Part shown: positions 34,434 through 43,959 of the stretch, piece after piece | How the letters are laid out: each line of letters begins with the position of its first letter | Position numbering within the stretch: the first letter of the stretch is position 1 | Source of the DNA: Prochlorococcus marinus XMU1412 | GTDB lineage: Bacteria; Cyanobacteriota; Cyanobacteriia; PCC-6307; Cyanobiaceae | DNA length: 64,000 nt | NCBI RefSeq assembly: GCF_017696315.1 | Contig: NZ_JAAORJ010000004.1 | Coordinates: forward strand, 141,125 to 205,124 | Direction of reading: 5' to 3' | Notes under the pieces: generated by a model | Seen by the model: only the letters and a program-made list of their open reading frames with translations | Database searches by the model: none | Told to the model about the DNA's origin: nothing | Translations under genes and position numbers: made by a program

Positions 34434-36236
34434 TTAATTATTATCTTTTATCCATTCATTTATTAGACTATTTTTGTGAGTAAATGCCGCATTTGATCTG
34501 ATGCCTTTCATAGAGTGAAATATATGTTGAATATCACTACTATTACAATTATTCAAATCTAGAAACTCTTTGAAAAAAGTAATTAACTTTTTATCCGTAG
34601 TACATATTGAATTATCTTTTTTATAAAAATTATTCATCTCAGAAATAGTTAATGAAACTGAGCCCAAATCCTCTTTAGTACTCTCTTTTATACTAATGTA
34701 AGCATCTTTATTAGGGGTCCATGCATAATTGTAAGAAATTAAAGCTGTAACAAGTAAAAAAAGTATAGGGAGTCTTATCTTCTTAAACAAATTATTACTA
34801 AAGTTGGAAGTTAAATAAATTAAAATTAAATTTGAAATTATAAACAAAGGAATAATCAAATAAGCATGCGCTGTAGTCATCCCATCATATCCTAAGGATG
34901 TTCTAAAAATAACTACTCCAAATGCAGTAGCCAATCCATAAAAGATTGTAAAACTAGCAAAAAATTTTAATTCTTTTATTATTGATTTTTTAAACAAAAA
35001 ATATCCAGAAATTATGCATGGTAAGATACAAAAAAACCATATATATATGAAATCTTGAAAACCTGGGAATCTATCACGACTAAATATAGTTTGTATTATC
35101 AAAAATATATTGCCAGGGATAACCCATCTTTCAAAAGGATTCTTAAATAAAGATGTAATACATTCTTCAGGCTGAGCAAGTCCATCTATTAAACAAAGAG
35201 GGAAAGCAGCGCTTAATGTACCATGATTACTATCTTGAATAGTCCAGCCAATAATAGAAATAATAATCATAGAGACTATAATCAAAAATATATTTAAATT
35301 TGAAATGTTTAAAATAGTTTTTATTCTAAAAGTATTTTTATAATTAAAAAAAAGAAATATTATGGATAATGAGAAAATAGGAAAAGTAACAGCTTTTGCA
35401 ATGGTTAATAGAGTTATGAATAAAAATGAATATTTCAAAAATTCAAAAGAATTTAATTTTTCACTTTCGTTTAATTGATTCATACATAAAGATGAAAATA
35501 ACAAAATTAATATAAATATTGGCCAATTAGAAACTGAAAGATTGTACTGTAACTCACTTCCAAAAATAATAAACAGAAGAATAAGAAAGGAATTATTTAA
35601 TATAAGGTTATTAATTCTTGATATACCTACCTTAAGAACTAAATTTGTATTATTAAAAGTCTTTATAAAATAGAAAAATGCGAGAGAAATTAAGGCAAAT
35701 TTAATCTTATATGAGTTTATGATATTTACTTTTGAAAAAATTGTGAATGGTATAATTAAAGACCCAGGAGTTAAATGATTTGCACTCATTATTGATGGAT
35801 AAGCAGTGGGTATTCTTATGGGACCTGAATAATCAAGAGAAAATATGCCGTTTAGCCAGCCAAAATAAAGAATATCATGATCTCCAAATCGCCATTTATC
35901 AGGAAAAATCTCATAAGTAAAAAAAATCAAAATCAAAAAAGAAGTTAAATATATTATTAAATTTTTACTAGTAAAATATTTATTTTTAAATCTAAAGTAT
36001 TTATAAATATCTATTTTATATTTTTTAAAATTATATATTAGATTTAAAACAGCCAAAGCAAGAATTAAATAAATATAAATTGAAATAAACCTCGCATTTG
36101 TAAATGCAAATAATTGAATTGGAGAAATGATTATAAAAAGACTTAAAAAAAAAGTTATGAAATTGATTTTCTTAAATATTATTAAAGAAAAAATTATGCA
36201 AATAAAAATTCCGACAAAAAAAGAGAGTATTAACAT
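34434..36236 (-). CDS. Large polytopic membrane protein, possible GT-C glycosyltransferase
   Basis: The 600-residue protein has about a dozen transmembrane helices and a C-terminal soluble tail of about 100 residues. Between the early helices a loop carries RFGDHDILYFGWLNG and later SANHLTPGS (about residues 115-155), acidic and histidine residues in the place where GT-C enzymes keep their catalytic Asp/Glu. ALIDGLAQPEEC-like periplasmic loops follow. I recognise no named family. The neighbouring gene at 37024-39072 is also a membrane GT-C-like protein, so this may be a second lipid-phosphate-sugar-dependent transferase. Function is inferred from topology only. Confidence 0.6.
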   Translation of the reverse strand: MLILSFFVGIFICIIFSLIIFKKINFITFFLSLFIIISPIQLFAFTNARFISIYIYLILALAVLNLIYNFKKYKIDIYKYFRFKNKYFTSKNLIIYLTSFLILIFFTYEIFPDKWRFGDHDILYFGWLNGIFSLDYSGPIRIPTAYPSIMSANHLTPGSLIIPFTIFSKVNIINSYKIKFALISLAFFYFIKTFNNTNLVLKVGISRINNLILNNSFLILLFIIFGSELQYNLSVSNWPIFILILLFSSLCMNQLNESEKLNSFEFLKYSFLFITLLTIAKAVTFPIFSLSIIFLFFNYKNTFRIKTILNISNLNIFLIIVSMIIISIIGWTIQDSNHGTLSAAFPLCLIDGLAQPEECITSLFKNPFERWVIPGNIFLIIQTIFSRDRFPGFQDFIYIWFFCILPCIISGYFLFKKSIIKELKFFASFTIFYGLATAFGVVIFRTSLGYDGMTTAHAYLIIPLFIISNLILIYLTSNFSNNLFKKIRLPILFLLVTALISYNYAWTPNKDAYISIKESTKEDLGSVSLTISEMNNFYKKDNSICTTDKKLITFFKEFLDLNNCNSSDIQHIFHSMKGIRSNAAFTHKNSLINEWIKDNN

Positions 36237-36281
36237 TTACAAATTTATATCCACTATTAGTTACTTAATATTAAAACTTAA

Positions 36282-37034
36282 CTACAATCCTTTTTCAACT
36301 TTAGAAATCAGATTAATTAATGAAGAGAAATTATCAAAGCTTATATCTGGAATTATATTTTCATATTTATAATTACGATTATTTTCATTTTTATGAATAC
36401 TAATTAAACCAAAATCATTTGCTCCTTTAATGTCTGCATTTAAATTATCTCCAATCATCCAACATTTGCTAGGACAAATTCCAAGTTTTTCAATAGCTAA
36501 TTTAAAAGAAGCATTGTTGGGCTTGTCAAATCCTGATTCTTCAGAAGTTACTATAAAATCGAAAAAATCTTCTAAACCAAAAAATATAATTTTCCTAAAT
36601 TGAATTTGAGATGTCAGATCTGTAATTATGGCAGTAGTTATATTTAAATCTTGTAATTTTAGTAAAAGTTCCTTTATACCTGGATATAAATTACATGTTT
36701 GCAAAAAAGTTCGCCAGTAAGTTTGTTCTAAATCTAAAGTCAACAAAAGTTGAGAGTTAACTCCCAAAAGTTCGATTGTCCTTTGTATGTATAAAAGTCG
36801 ACTATGAGAACTTGCATTTGATCCCAGTCTTAATTTAATTTCTTTTCTAGCTTTTTCAAACTCTGAATTGAATAGTTTTATAGGAATTCCCAGTAATTTA
36901 TTTGCCTTGACCGCTAATGCTTTTGAGGCAGCCTTATGGGCTGGTAAATATGGATATAGAGTATTATCAGTATCAAAAATAACAGCTTTAGGAAGCTCAA
37001 ATATCGATTTATTATTGTAAACTTTATAACTCAT
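36282..37034 (-). CDS. HAD-superfamily phosphatase
   Basis: The 250-residue protein starts with AVIFDTDNTLYPYLPAH (about 17-33), which holds the nucleophile and acid aspartates (DTD), followed by a helical cap domain, TAIITDLT as motif II, and KCWMIGDNLNADIKGA as motif IV. The layout resembles the YjjG/pyrimidine nucleotidase group. Its ATG lies 11 bases inside the end of the GT-C/kinase fusion gene, so the two are translationally coupled; kinase and phosphatase therefore probably act on the same compound or on successive ones. The downstream membrane protein follows after 45 bases. Substrate unknown. Confidence 0.83.
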   Translation of the reverse strand: MSYKVYNNKSIFELPKAVIFDTDNTLYPYLPAHKAASKALAVKANKLLGIPIKLFNSEFEKARKEIKLRLGSNASSHSRLLYIQRTIELLGVNSQLLLTLDLEQTYWRTFLQTCNLYPGIKELLLKLQDLNITTAIITDLTSQIQFRKIIFFGLEDFFDFIVTSEESGFDKPNNASFKLAIEKLGICPSKCWMIGDNLNADIKGANDFGLISIHKNENNRNYKYENIIPDISFDNFSSLINLISKVEKGL

Positions 37035-39072
37035 TTAAATTTAAGTTCCTACATTTGAAAAACTGGGAAGCTTGCATTAATACTATTAATTGCATTATAC
37101 CAATTGAATCCGATCTCCATTTAGGCTCCACATCTATTATTTCGGATAAATCAGGAATTAACTTTTTAGAAACTAACATTATGTCTTCTGACCATACTTC
37201 TCCTTCAATAGTTAAATGCGAGCTTAAATTTATTTCATCAATCTCTAAATTAACTTTAAGACCACAAATAGATATTAAAGCTTTTACAAGTTTCTCTGAA
37301 TAAATGCCATTTTTTAAAAAAACATCTAATTTTAAAAGATTTCGATTAGTTTTAATTGAATATGGTTTTTCATCATTTACGTTTGATATTGAAAAAATAA
37401 TATCTGAAATAGATTTTTGATTACTATATAAATTTCTATATTTTTCTATATCTTTAATATCCATAAAATCATTTGAGATATTTTCATTTTTTGAGTTTTT
37501 ATTAAACCAATTTTTGTTAATTTGAAAAGAAGGTTCCACAAATATTTTAATTCCAAAATAATCTGCAAATGATTTTGATTGATATAATTGATAACCATTT
37601 ACTATGATGAAATTCTTATTTTCATTAAACTTCTTAAAGCTTTCAATTCCATTATTTTCTAATTTTGCATTTTGCTTATTTTGCAATATATTTATACTTT
37701 CACTTAATCTTAAAAAATCTTGAGATATTGGTTTTAATCTTGATTCTGTTTTCCACATGGGTGATTTTCTTGACCACTTCAAATAATCTTTTTGATAAAC
37801 CATATGAACTGAGTGATTACCCAGAATATCTACAATAGCTTCACTTAATATTGATTTTCCACTGCTTGGCCCCCCACAAATACCAATAGTAGTAGGCAAT
37901 CTACTAATTTTGAAATAATCATTATTTTTAATACTTTCTCTGTATAGTCTTAAGCATAAAATAATACCTATTCCAATAAATAATGTATATAAAAAGTCTT
38001 GGCTAAAATTATTTTCTAACAAATTACTTTTAACAATTCTATTTCCTAGAAAATATATATTTGATCCAGAAAAATTATTAACCATAAAAATTATAGATAT
38101 AAGAGAGAAAAACAAGACTGATAATTTTCCAGTTAAATCTGAATTTATTTGATAAATAATTAGAAATGGTAAAGACCATAAAAACCATCCAGGTGTAGGA
38201 GGCATCATCAAAGCTGCTATTAAGAAAACCAGTCCTGTAATTGATGTTAATAATGTGAAATTTGAGCGTTTAATTCGCCACATCGAATAAAAAATAAGAA
38301 TAAGGACTATTGGCAATATGAAAACATTTGAATCATTTCCAAGAGGAAAACGAAGCCAAAATAATGAAGTTTTGAGTGGTGTCCCAAATACCATTTCTCT
38401 ATATCCGGTTGAAGATAATGGAGAAAAAACTAATATCGATAATGAAAATAACAATGAATTACAAAAAAGTGGTAAACCTTTTGAAAACCTTTTATTTTGC
38501 CAAAGATAAATTATAGGTATTGGAAGTATCAAAAAACTGCTTAATTTTGAGGCTATAGCAAAACCTAATAAATAACCGCTTTGCCTAAATCTATTAATTG
38601 AAAGTAAAAAATAAGCCCATAATAATAAAACAGATGGGATTAAATCTATTTGGCCATGAATGTATGTGACATAAAAGATGAGAGGCGATAACCAATAAAA
38701 GTAAATGATGTTTTTAATTCTTGATGGGAATAACTTGTAAATTAAAATAAACCCAAGGATATCAAATACTAAGATTGTCAACTTAAATCCAAGACCAATT
38801 AAATAAGTTTCTAAACCTATGATAGAGCCTAAATTATGGCCAATATAAGTAAGGGGTAAAAAGACCATAAACATGATTGGTCCATATGGGAAACTCAGTG
38901 GATCGCCTTTTTCTAATAAGAAATTTGACCATATATCTAATGAAGGATTATTAAAAAAATAGATAAAAAAAGTATTAAAATATTTTTCTTGAATAATTGG
39001 AATAAAGCAAAAAATTGCTATTAATTTTATAAATAAGATAGAGATAAACAATTTGTTTTTGAAAATTGTCAT
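37024..39072 (-). CDS. Membrane GT-C-like transferase fused to a uridine-kinase-like P-loop domain
   Basis: The 682-residue protein has two unlike halves. Residues 1-380 are polytopic with about eleven helices; FPYGPIMFM (61-69) and YIHGQIDLIPS (137-147) match the mannosyltransferase-like GT-C families (PIG-M/DUF2029 style). Residues about 392-682 are soluble: GICGGPSSGKS (397-407) is a Walker A, YQKDYLKWSR resembles the substrate loop of uridine kinase/phosphoribulokinase, and FIIVNGYQLYQ the Walker B-like strand. The N-terminal part should act in the membrane and the kinase at its cytoplasmic face. I know of no described enzyme with this fusion. It lies between a GDPD-like gene and an overlapping HAD gene. 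Confidence 0.78.
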   Translation of the reverse strand: MTIFKNKLFISILFIKLIAIFCFIPIIQEKYFNTFFIYFFNNPSLDIWSNFLLEKGDPLSFPYGPIMFMVFLPLTYIGHNLGSIIGLETYLIGLGFKLTILVFDILGFILIYKLFPSRIKNIIYFYWLSPLIFYVTYIHGQIDLIPSVLLLWAYFLLSINRFRQSGYLLGFAIASKLSSFLILPIPIIYLWQNKRFSKGLPLFCNSLLFSLSILVFSPLSSTGYREMVFGTPLKTSLFWLRFPLGNDSNVFILPIVLILIFYSMWRIKRSNFTLLTSITGLVFLIAALMMPPTPGWFLWSLPFLIIYQINSDLTGKLSVLFFSLISIIFMVNNFSGSNIYFLGNRIVKSNLLENNFSQDFLYTLFIGIGIILCLRLYRESIKNNDYFKISRLPTTIGICGGPSSGKSILSEAIVDILGNHSVHMVYQKDYLKWSRKSPMWKTESRLKPISQDFLRLSESINILQNKQNAKLENNGIESFKKFNENKNFIIVNGYQLYQSKSFADYFGIKIFVEPSFQINKNWFNKNSKNENISNDFMDIKDIEKYRNLYSNQKSISDIIFSISNVNDEKPYSIKTNRNLLKLDVFLKNGIYSEKLVKALISICGLKVNLEIDEINLSSHLTIEGEVWSEDIMLVSKKLIPDLSEIIDVEPKWRSDSIGIMQLIVLMQASQFFKCRNLNLNEL

Positions 39073-39075
39073 AAA

Positions 39076-39663
39076 TTATTCATTCCAAAAACTATATTTT
39101 TTTGTACAAATCGCATCAATTTCAAAATTATTTTTAAGTATATAATCTTTTAATTCTTTGCATTCCTTTTTACCAAAACCTTGTAATTCCGGAGAAACAA
39201 GGCATATTTTAAAATTTGAACTTTTCAATTCTAAATAATTTGTTTTATTTAGTGGCAGTCTTGTAAAAAAGTCAATCCAAACCCAATTTAAAAGTCCCTT
39301 CATTTGCAAAACTGTCTCTATAGATTCATATTCAGAAAACCTTACTGCTGTCCTTTTCTCACCTTTTTTTATTGTTTTTATTAAAAATGGAAATGATTGA
39401 TCCAAGAAGAAAAAATTATTAATTGAAAATTTAGACATTAAATCTAATAATTTATTTTCTAAACCTTCTTCTTTGATATTTAAGATTAAAGTTCCATGTT
39501 TATAAAAAGAAATCCATTCTTCAAAATCGACATAATTTGAAAATGGATCATGAGAAACAACTAATTTATCTTGATTTGATCTAATGTCCACTTCCACTCC
39601 ATATTTAGTTGGAGTTTCTAATAATTGATTAATTTGATTTCTTCTATGCGCTATTATTTCCAT
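39076..39663 (-). CDS. Glycerophosphodiester phosphodiesterase-like protein
   Basis: The 195-residue protein begins IIAHRR and continues LLETPTKYGVEVDIRS to VVSHDP, reproducing the HR...E-x-D...H metal and catalytic signature of GDPD enzymes (His5, Arg6, Glu24, Asp26, His39 approximately). It is shorter than the usual 240-300 residues, with a reduced C-terminal half, but the barrel start is intact. No signal peptide is present, so it should act in the cytoplasm. Tight spacing (3 bases on the downstream side, 2 on the upstream side) places it between GT2 and the GT-C/kinase fusion. It may cleave or form a phosphodiester on a sugar precursor. Confidence 0.8.
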   Translation of the reverse strand: MEIIAHRRNQINQLLETPTKYGVEVDIRSNQDKLVVSHDPFSNYVDFEEWISFYKHGTLILNIKEEGLENKLLDLMSKFSINNFFFLDQSFPFLIKTIKKGEKRTAVRFSEYESIETVLQMKGLLNWVWIDFFTRLPLNKTNYLELKSSNFKICLVSPELQGFGKKECKELKDYILKNNFEIDAICTKKYSFWNE

Positions 39664-39665
39664 AT

Positions 39666-40370
39666 TTATTTATTTTTTAAAAAATTAAGCCTTAAACTAT
39701 AATTTATCGTTCTTAAAATAAATATCCATTTTGATTTCAAACTATAATTCCAAGATGAGATTCCAAATATCCTCTTAGAGAAATTTACTGGAAATCTATA
39801 TATATTATATCTATTTTTTTTTGCCAAAAAATATACATATAAATCAATCGCAAAATCTTCAGGAGGATTAACCCAAGATTTATAAAAATCTCTATGAAAT
39901 AAGGTAGGTTGCGCATTGACGTCATAGATAACTTCTCTAAATAAAATCGATTCAAAAATACTCATTGAGAATGTAAAAAAAGAATCAAAAAAAGGTCTTT
40001 TTATTCTTCTACCTTTTATAAAGAAATTTGAATTATTTAATTTTTCACTATAATTTTCCAGTGCTTTAATAAAGTCTAATGGATCAGTTTGCAAATCAGC
40101 ATGAGTCCATCCTAATATTTTGCCCTTTGCATGCCTCAGTCCTTCAAGAATGCCATGACCGTATCCAATATTTTTTTTAATAAAAACTACTTTTAGAAAG
40201 GGATAAATTTTTAAAAATTTCCCTAAAATAATTCTTGAATCATCTGTTGATCCATTATCTACTAATATCAATTCAATATCTTTTTCTAAAAAAATACTAT
40301 ATACTCTTTCAATGATTAGCTTAAGATTCTTAGATTCATTAAAACATGGAATTATTAATGAAAAACGCAT
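39666..40370 (-). CDS. Family 2 glycosyltransferase
   Basis: The 234-residue protein is a bare GT-A domain: SLIIPCFNES opens it, LILVDNGSTDDS is the nucleotide-binding Asp region, KKNIGYGHGILEGL the DPM1-like loop and WTHADLQTDP replaces the usual DxD with HADLQTDP. FHRDFY and the C-terminal FILRTINYSLRL follow. No strong membrane helix is seen. It resembles polyprenyl-phosphate sugar transferases (DPM1 group), which would feed the membrane GT-C proteins of the same operon with a lipid-phosphate donor. It is separated by 6 bases from the tandem nucleotidyltransferase gene that may make its donor. Confidence 0.85.
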   Translation of the reverse strand: MRFSLIIPCFNESKNLKLIIERVYSIFLEKDIELILVDNGSTDDSRIILGKFLKIYPFLKVVFIKKNIGYGHGILEGLRHAKGKILGWTHADLQTDPLDFIKALENYSEKLNNSNFFIKGRRIKRPFFDSFFTFSMSIFESILFREVIYDVNAQPTLFHRDFYKSWVNPPEDFAIDLYVYFLAKKNRYNIYRFPVNFSKRIFGISSWNYSLKSKWIFILRTINYSLRLNFLKNK

Positions 40371-40376
40371 ATTTTT

Positions 40377-41987
40377 TTAAGTTAATATATTATTGAAATC
40401 ATTATCTAATATTTTCTTATATGGGTGATCATTCCATTTATTAAAACATTCCTGCCAATACTTATAAGTATGCAAATCATTTGGCGTTCCCCAACATAAG
40501 AAAAATTGAACTTCCATAAAAACTACATTTAGACCTAAACCAATAGCCTCATTAATACAACTATCTACATAATATTCATTATTAACTGTATGTTTTTTTT
40601 CAATTAAAATTTGAGCGGCTTTTGAAAAGAATTCAGGTTTTTTAAAGGTAAATGTTCCAATCACGCAAGGATCATCTTGAGGATTTTTAGTATTCTTTTT
40701 AACAATTATTTTCTTAATAATATTCTTTTCTTCAATTATCCATCCATACATTTGAGGATTTTTTATAGCGCCAGGATAACCTCTACATCCCCAAACAATG
40801 ATATCTACATTATCGTTATCCATAAGATTCTTAAAATTTTTATAATCGAAAATAATTCCCATATCGCAAGCACTAATAGTTAAAGGAGTATTTAAACTTA
40901 AATTTTCAATGGCCTGTAAACATGTATCTGCTTGACCTTTTGTAGGCTTATCAAGAACTAGTAAATTAATATTATTTTTTTTATTTTCTTTTATTAGTTC
41001 TAAATTTCTAAAATTTGATAATTGATTATTTTTTATAACTAAATGGTAAGAATCCATTACTGGCAAGTCATTTAGTGCTTGCTGAAACATATTTTTACCA
41101 GAGACTTCTATAAGGGGCTTTGGTAAAGTAAAACCTTTTATTTTAAATCTTTTACCTTCGCCAGCCATTGGCATTAGGATAGTTCCTATTTGATAAGGCC
41201 TAAATGAATTTTGATTATTTATTAAAGATTTAAAAAGATCAGAATACCATAAATATTCTTTTAGATCTGAGGGAGTTCCCCATTGCATGAAATGATCAAT
41301 TAAAAAAGTATTAACTTTTTTCCCCTCATTAAGCATAATTTTATAAACCATAGAGACATAGTATTCTCCTTTTATTTCTAAATTAGAAGCCAATGTTTTT
41401 TTAAAATAATTTTTCATTATCAACCCACTTTTAAAATAGTAACTACCGCTTGAGGCTTCCTCATTCATCGGTTCATTAGTAAAAGGTTTTTTTTCTTGTA
41501 TATCTTTAACTGAGTTTTTTAATTTGCTTACATAAGCATAATTTGTACTTGAAATCATATGGGGATGAAACCCCGTATAGGTAAATATACAGCCATCAGG
41601 ATTTTCTTTTTTTATCATTTCGATAAAAGATTTTTCATTAAATAAACAAAAAAAGTCGCAATAATTTACTATAGTTGGCATTTTAGGATTAATAAAATCT
41701 AATGCTTGTAGAACAGCAAAAACAGGTCCTTTTTTATGAGGCTTAATAGAGACTACATTACTATTAGGATGAATTTCTTTTAAAGTCATCATCATATTTA
41801 ATTTTTTATCTGCTAAGTGATCCTCATTACATATAAAAACAACTGATTCAATATTTTTAAAAATATTAAATACATGATTTATAATCGGCTTACCATTTAC
41901 CTCAATTAGAGGCTTTGGAACTTTGTATCCTTCATTTATAAACCTTAATCCAATACCAGACATTGGAATAACTAATTGAAATTTCAT
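40377..41987 (-). CDS. Tandem sugar nucleotidyltransferase, two NTP_transferase domains
   Basis: The 536-residue protein contains two copies of the same nucleotidyltransferase domain. Copy one (1 to about 250) opens VIPMSGIGLRF (6-16) then YKVPKPLIEVNGKPI. Copy two (about 265-530) opens LMPMAGEGKRF then FTLPKPLIEVSGKNM. Both have a metal-Asp segment (VNYCDFF; ISACDMG) and a late QWGTP/CWGTP motif with the same position, so neither looks decayed. Single-domain relatives (about 240 residues) occur in capsule loci such as bcbE of Pasteurella. The duplicate may activate two substrates, or one half may be regulatory. It lies two bases from the aldolase gene. Confidence 0.85.
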   Translation of the reverse strand: MKFQLVIPMSGIGLRFINEGYKVPKPLIEVNGKPIINHVFNIFKNIESVVFICNEDHLADKKLNMMMTLKEIHPNSNVVSIKPHKKGPVFAVLQALDFINPKMPTIVNYCDFFCLFNEKSFIEMIKKENPDGCIFTYTGFHPHMISSTNYAYVSKLKNSVKDIQEKKPFTNEPMNEEASSGSYYFKSGLIMKNYFKKTLASNLEIKGEYYVSMVYKIMLNEGKKVNTFLIDHFMQWGTPSDLKEYLWYSDLFKSLINNQNSFRPYQIGTILMPMAGEGKRFKIKGFTLPKPLIEVSGKNMFQQALNDLPVMDSYHLVIKNNQLSNFRNLELIKENKKNNINLLVLDKPTKGQADTCLQAIENLSLNTPLTISACDMGIIFDYKNFKNLMDNDNVDIIVWGCRGYPGAIKNPQMYGWIIEEKNIIKKIIVKKNTKNPQDDPCVIGTFTFKKPEFFSKAAQILIEKKHTVNNEYYVDSCINEAIGLGLNVVFMEVQFFLCWGTPNDLHTYKYWQECFNKWNDHPYKKILDNDFNNILT

Positions 41988-41989
41988 AT

Positions 41990-43027
41990 CTATTTGTTAA
42001 TTAATTTACGATATTTTTCGGCATTCCAGTTAAGAAGTTCATTCTCCTCTCTATCTGTTAAATAATTAATATCAGTATTTGAGGGTATTCTTTGAACAAT
42101 TAATAAAATCGAGTAAAGAAGTTCTTCCTCAGTTAACTGAAAATCAAAAGGGATTAGAATTCCCTTATTTGGAAAAATTATTATACCTTTTTTAAATGAA
42201 TTAGAATGCTTTAAATTATTAATTTCACGCTCATCGTTCAAAATATACCATTTTGTTCCTAAAAAAACTGCTTGATCAGGGAAAAGGACTCCCCCCGTAA
42301 TTATTGATATTGCCTGTTTTGAAAATGCTAATTTATGAAGCTCTTCAAATTGAGGTAATTTATAACCCGTATCAATAATATATTTACTTTTAATAGTATG
42401 ATTTAAATCAGGAATTAAATTGGGTTTAACAGCTAATCTATTAGAAATATTTTTAACTAGTTGATAAACTTCTTCTGGGCTATTGCTACCAGCCACAAGT
42501 CCATGATTAGACAATAAAATTACCTCGGGAAAGTCATTTTTTACTACCTCTCTCACAGCATTTGTTAATTGCTTGCCAGGTTTTTTATATTTTACAACCT
42601 CCCATTTTATACCTTTAAGTAAGGGTACGATTGAATTATAAAAATCTTTCCTCACCAACCAACTAATTGTATTTACGCAATGAACATGCAGGACACATTT
42701 AAAAGGCATTAAAGCATGCAGTGTTGTTTCTATAGAGGGTTTCAAACCTCCTTCAGTGTCCCATGAGTTATCTAAAGGGTCCTCCTTATCATTAACAATT
42801 GAATATAAAATCTTATCTAAATCAGTTTTTACAAATATATTCCTTTTTTTTGCATCAACTAATTTCTGGCCTGAACTCTTAATGTATAAAATATTATCAT
42901 TTTTGTAAGAAATGTTCCCACCTGGCCCCTGAACTAGTAATTTATCAGCTCCCACTTTTTGAGAAATTTCTAATAATGATTTAGGGATATCCAATTTAGT
43001 CAAGAAGTTTAATAACTGATAATACAT
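41990..43027 (-). CDS. Class II aldolase/adducin-family protein
   Basis: The 345-residue protein has the zinc aldolase signature: GPGGNISYK near residue 35, ETTLHALMPFKCVLHVHCVN with the metal HxH, and LLSNHGLVAG with the third histidine. Family members (FucA, AraD, RhaD, MtnB) make or break C-C bonds of phosphorylated ketoses, dehydrate, or epimerise at C4. About 110 extra C-terminal residues follow the catalytic domain and contain GGVLFPDQAVFLG, similar to the second part of rhamnulose-phosphate aldolase/dehydrogenase fusions. It is the first gene of the compact operon 34.2-43.0 kb, so it may generate the C3-C6 phosphate that the operon activates. Confidence 0.83.
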   Translation of the reverse strand: MYYQLLNFLTKLDIPKSLLEISQKVGADKLLVQGPGGNISYKNDNILYIKSSGQKLVDAKKRNIFVKTDLDKILYSIVNDKEDPLDNSWDTEGGLKPSIETTLHALMPFKCVLHVHCVNTISWLVRKDFYNSIVPLLKGIKWEVVKYKKPGKQLTNAVREVVKNDFPEVILLSNHGLVAGSNSPEEVYQLVKNISNRLAVKPNLIPDLNHTIKSKYIIDTGYKLPQFEELHKLAFSKQAISIITGGVLFPDQAVFLGTKWYILNDEREINNLKHSNSFKKGIIIFPNKGILIPFDFQLTEEELLYSILLIVQRIPSNTDINYLTDREENELLNWNAEKYRKLINK

Positions 43028-43121
43028 TAGTTAATTTATACTTTTGAAGCAAATAAATAAATATTTCATAATTAAAATTAAATACTTTAAAAAGGATCTT
43101 AAATTAAGACTATTTAAAAAA

Positions 43122-43865
43122 TTACTTATTTATGTAAAATTTATTTATAAAAAAAATCCAATCTAATTTATTACATCTTTTATGAATCTCATAAAGTGGT
43201 TTATTTTTTAATTTGCGAAATATTGAATTTTTATCTGATATTAATTTATAGTTTAAAGTAAAAATTCTTGCTGGTCTATTTAAAATAATATTAAATATAT
43301 AAGGAATAAAAAGAAATATCCAAGATAAGCATTGAGATTTATAAACTATAAACATAAAATAAAGAGATTTAATGGGCAATTCTCTTAAATTGTTCTTCTT
43401 ATTTAAGAAAACATTATCACTATATTTATTATTTGACATTACGGAAAATAAGCCAAAACTTCCTAAAGCAGTATAAGTAGAGTAGAAATAAACAATTTTA
43501 TTATTATTCTTAATTAAATTTAATGCTGTACATAAACCTATAGTGTCATGATCTTGATGTCCTCCTTCAATTACAGGAGATAAAATAATATCAAATTTGT
43601 TAAATAATTCCTTAATAATATTGTCTAATTCTTCATAACTTTTATGCAAACAACCATCTACAAACTCATAACCTAAATCACTAGCAAATATAGGTTGCCA
43701 ATTGTTCATTAAACATGATTTTATAGCTTCTTTTCTTCTTATGGAATTTCCTATAAAAAAAAGAGCATTAATTTTATATTTCTTGGTATTAAATTGCTTG
43801 ATAAAAGGGAATGTAAATATTTCGTCATCTGGATGAGGGCATAGAACTAATATAGTATTATTCAT
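43122..43865 (-). CDS. PIG-L/LmbE-family N-deacetylase
   Basis: The 247-residue protein has the family signature CPHPDDE near residue 9 and GGHQDHDTIG in the second metal motif (Asp/His ligands). It is a zinc enzyme that typically removes an acetyl group from an N-acetylglucosamine-containing lipid or small molecule. YSTYTALGSF and a hydrophobic segment (SWIFLFIPYIFNIIL, about 195-210) suggest membrane contact. It lies between the GT4 gene and the aldolase operon with about 94-base spacers on both sides. A role in deacetylating a lipid-linked sugar before a further modification is likely, the acceptor is unknown. Confidence 0.85.
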   Translation of the reverse strand: MNNTILVLCPHPDDEIFTFPFIKQFNTKKYKINALFFIGNSIRRKEAIKSCLMNNWQPIFASDLGYEFVDGCLHKSYEELDNIIKELFNKFDIILSPVIEGGHQDHDTIGLCTALNLIKNNNKIVYFYSTYTALGSFGLFSVMSNNKYSDNVFLNKKNNLRELPIKSLYFMFIVYKSQCLSWIFLFIPYIFNIILNRPARIFTLNYKLISDKNSIFRKLKNKPLYEIHKRCNKLDWIFFINKFYINK

Positions 43866-43959
43866 TAAAATTACTTAGATAAATTGAATATTCAAAAAAA
43901 TAAAGCTTAAAGTATTTGATTTGAGAATAGCCTAAAATTTTTTTGAGCTTTATAAAAGT

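Noticed and set aside
36127-36372. Plus-strand frame of 81 codons
   Set aside because: It lies across the ends of two well supported minus-strand genes and is a low-complexity shadow.
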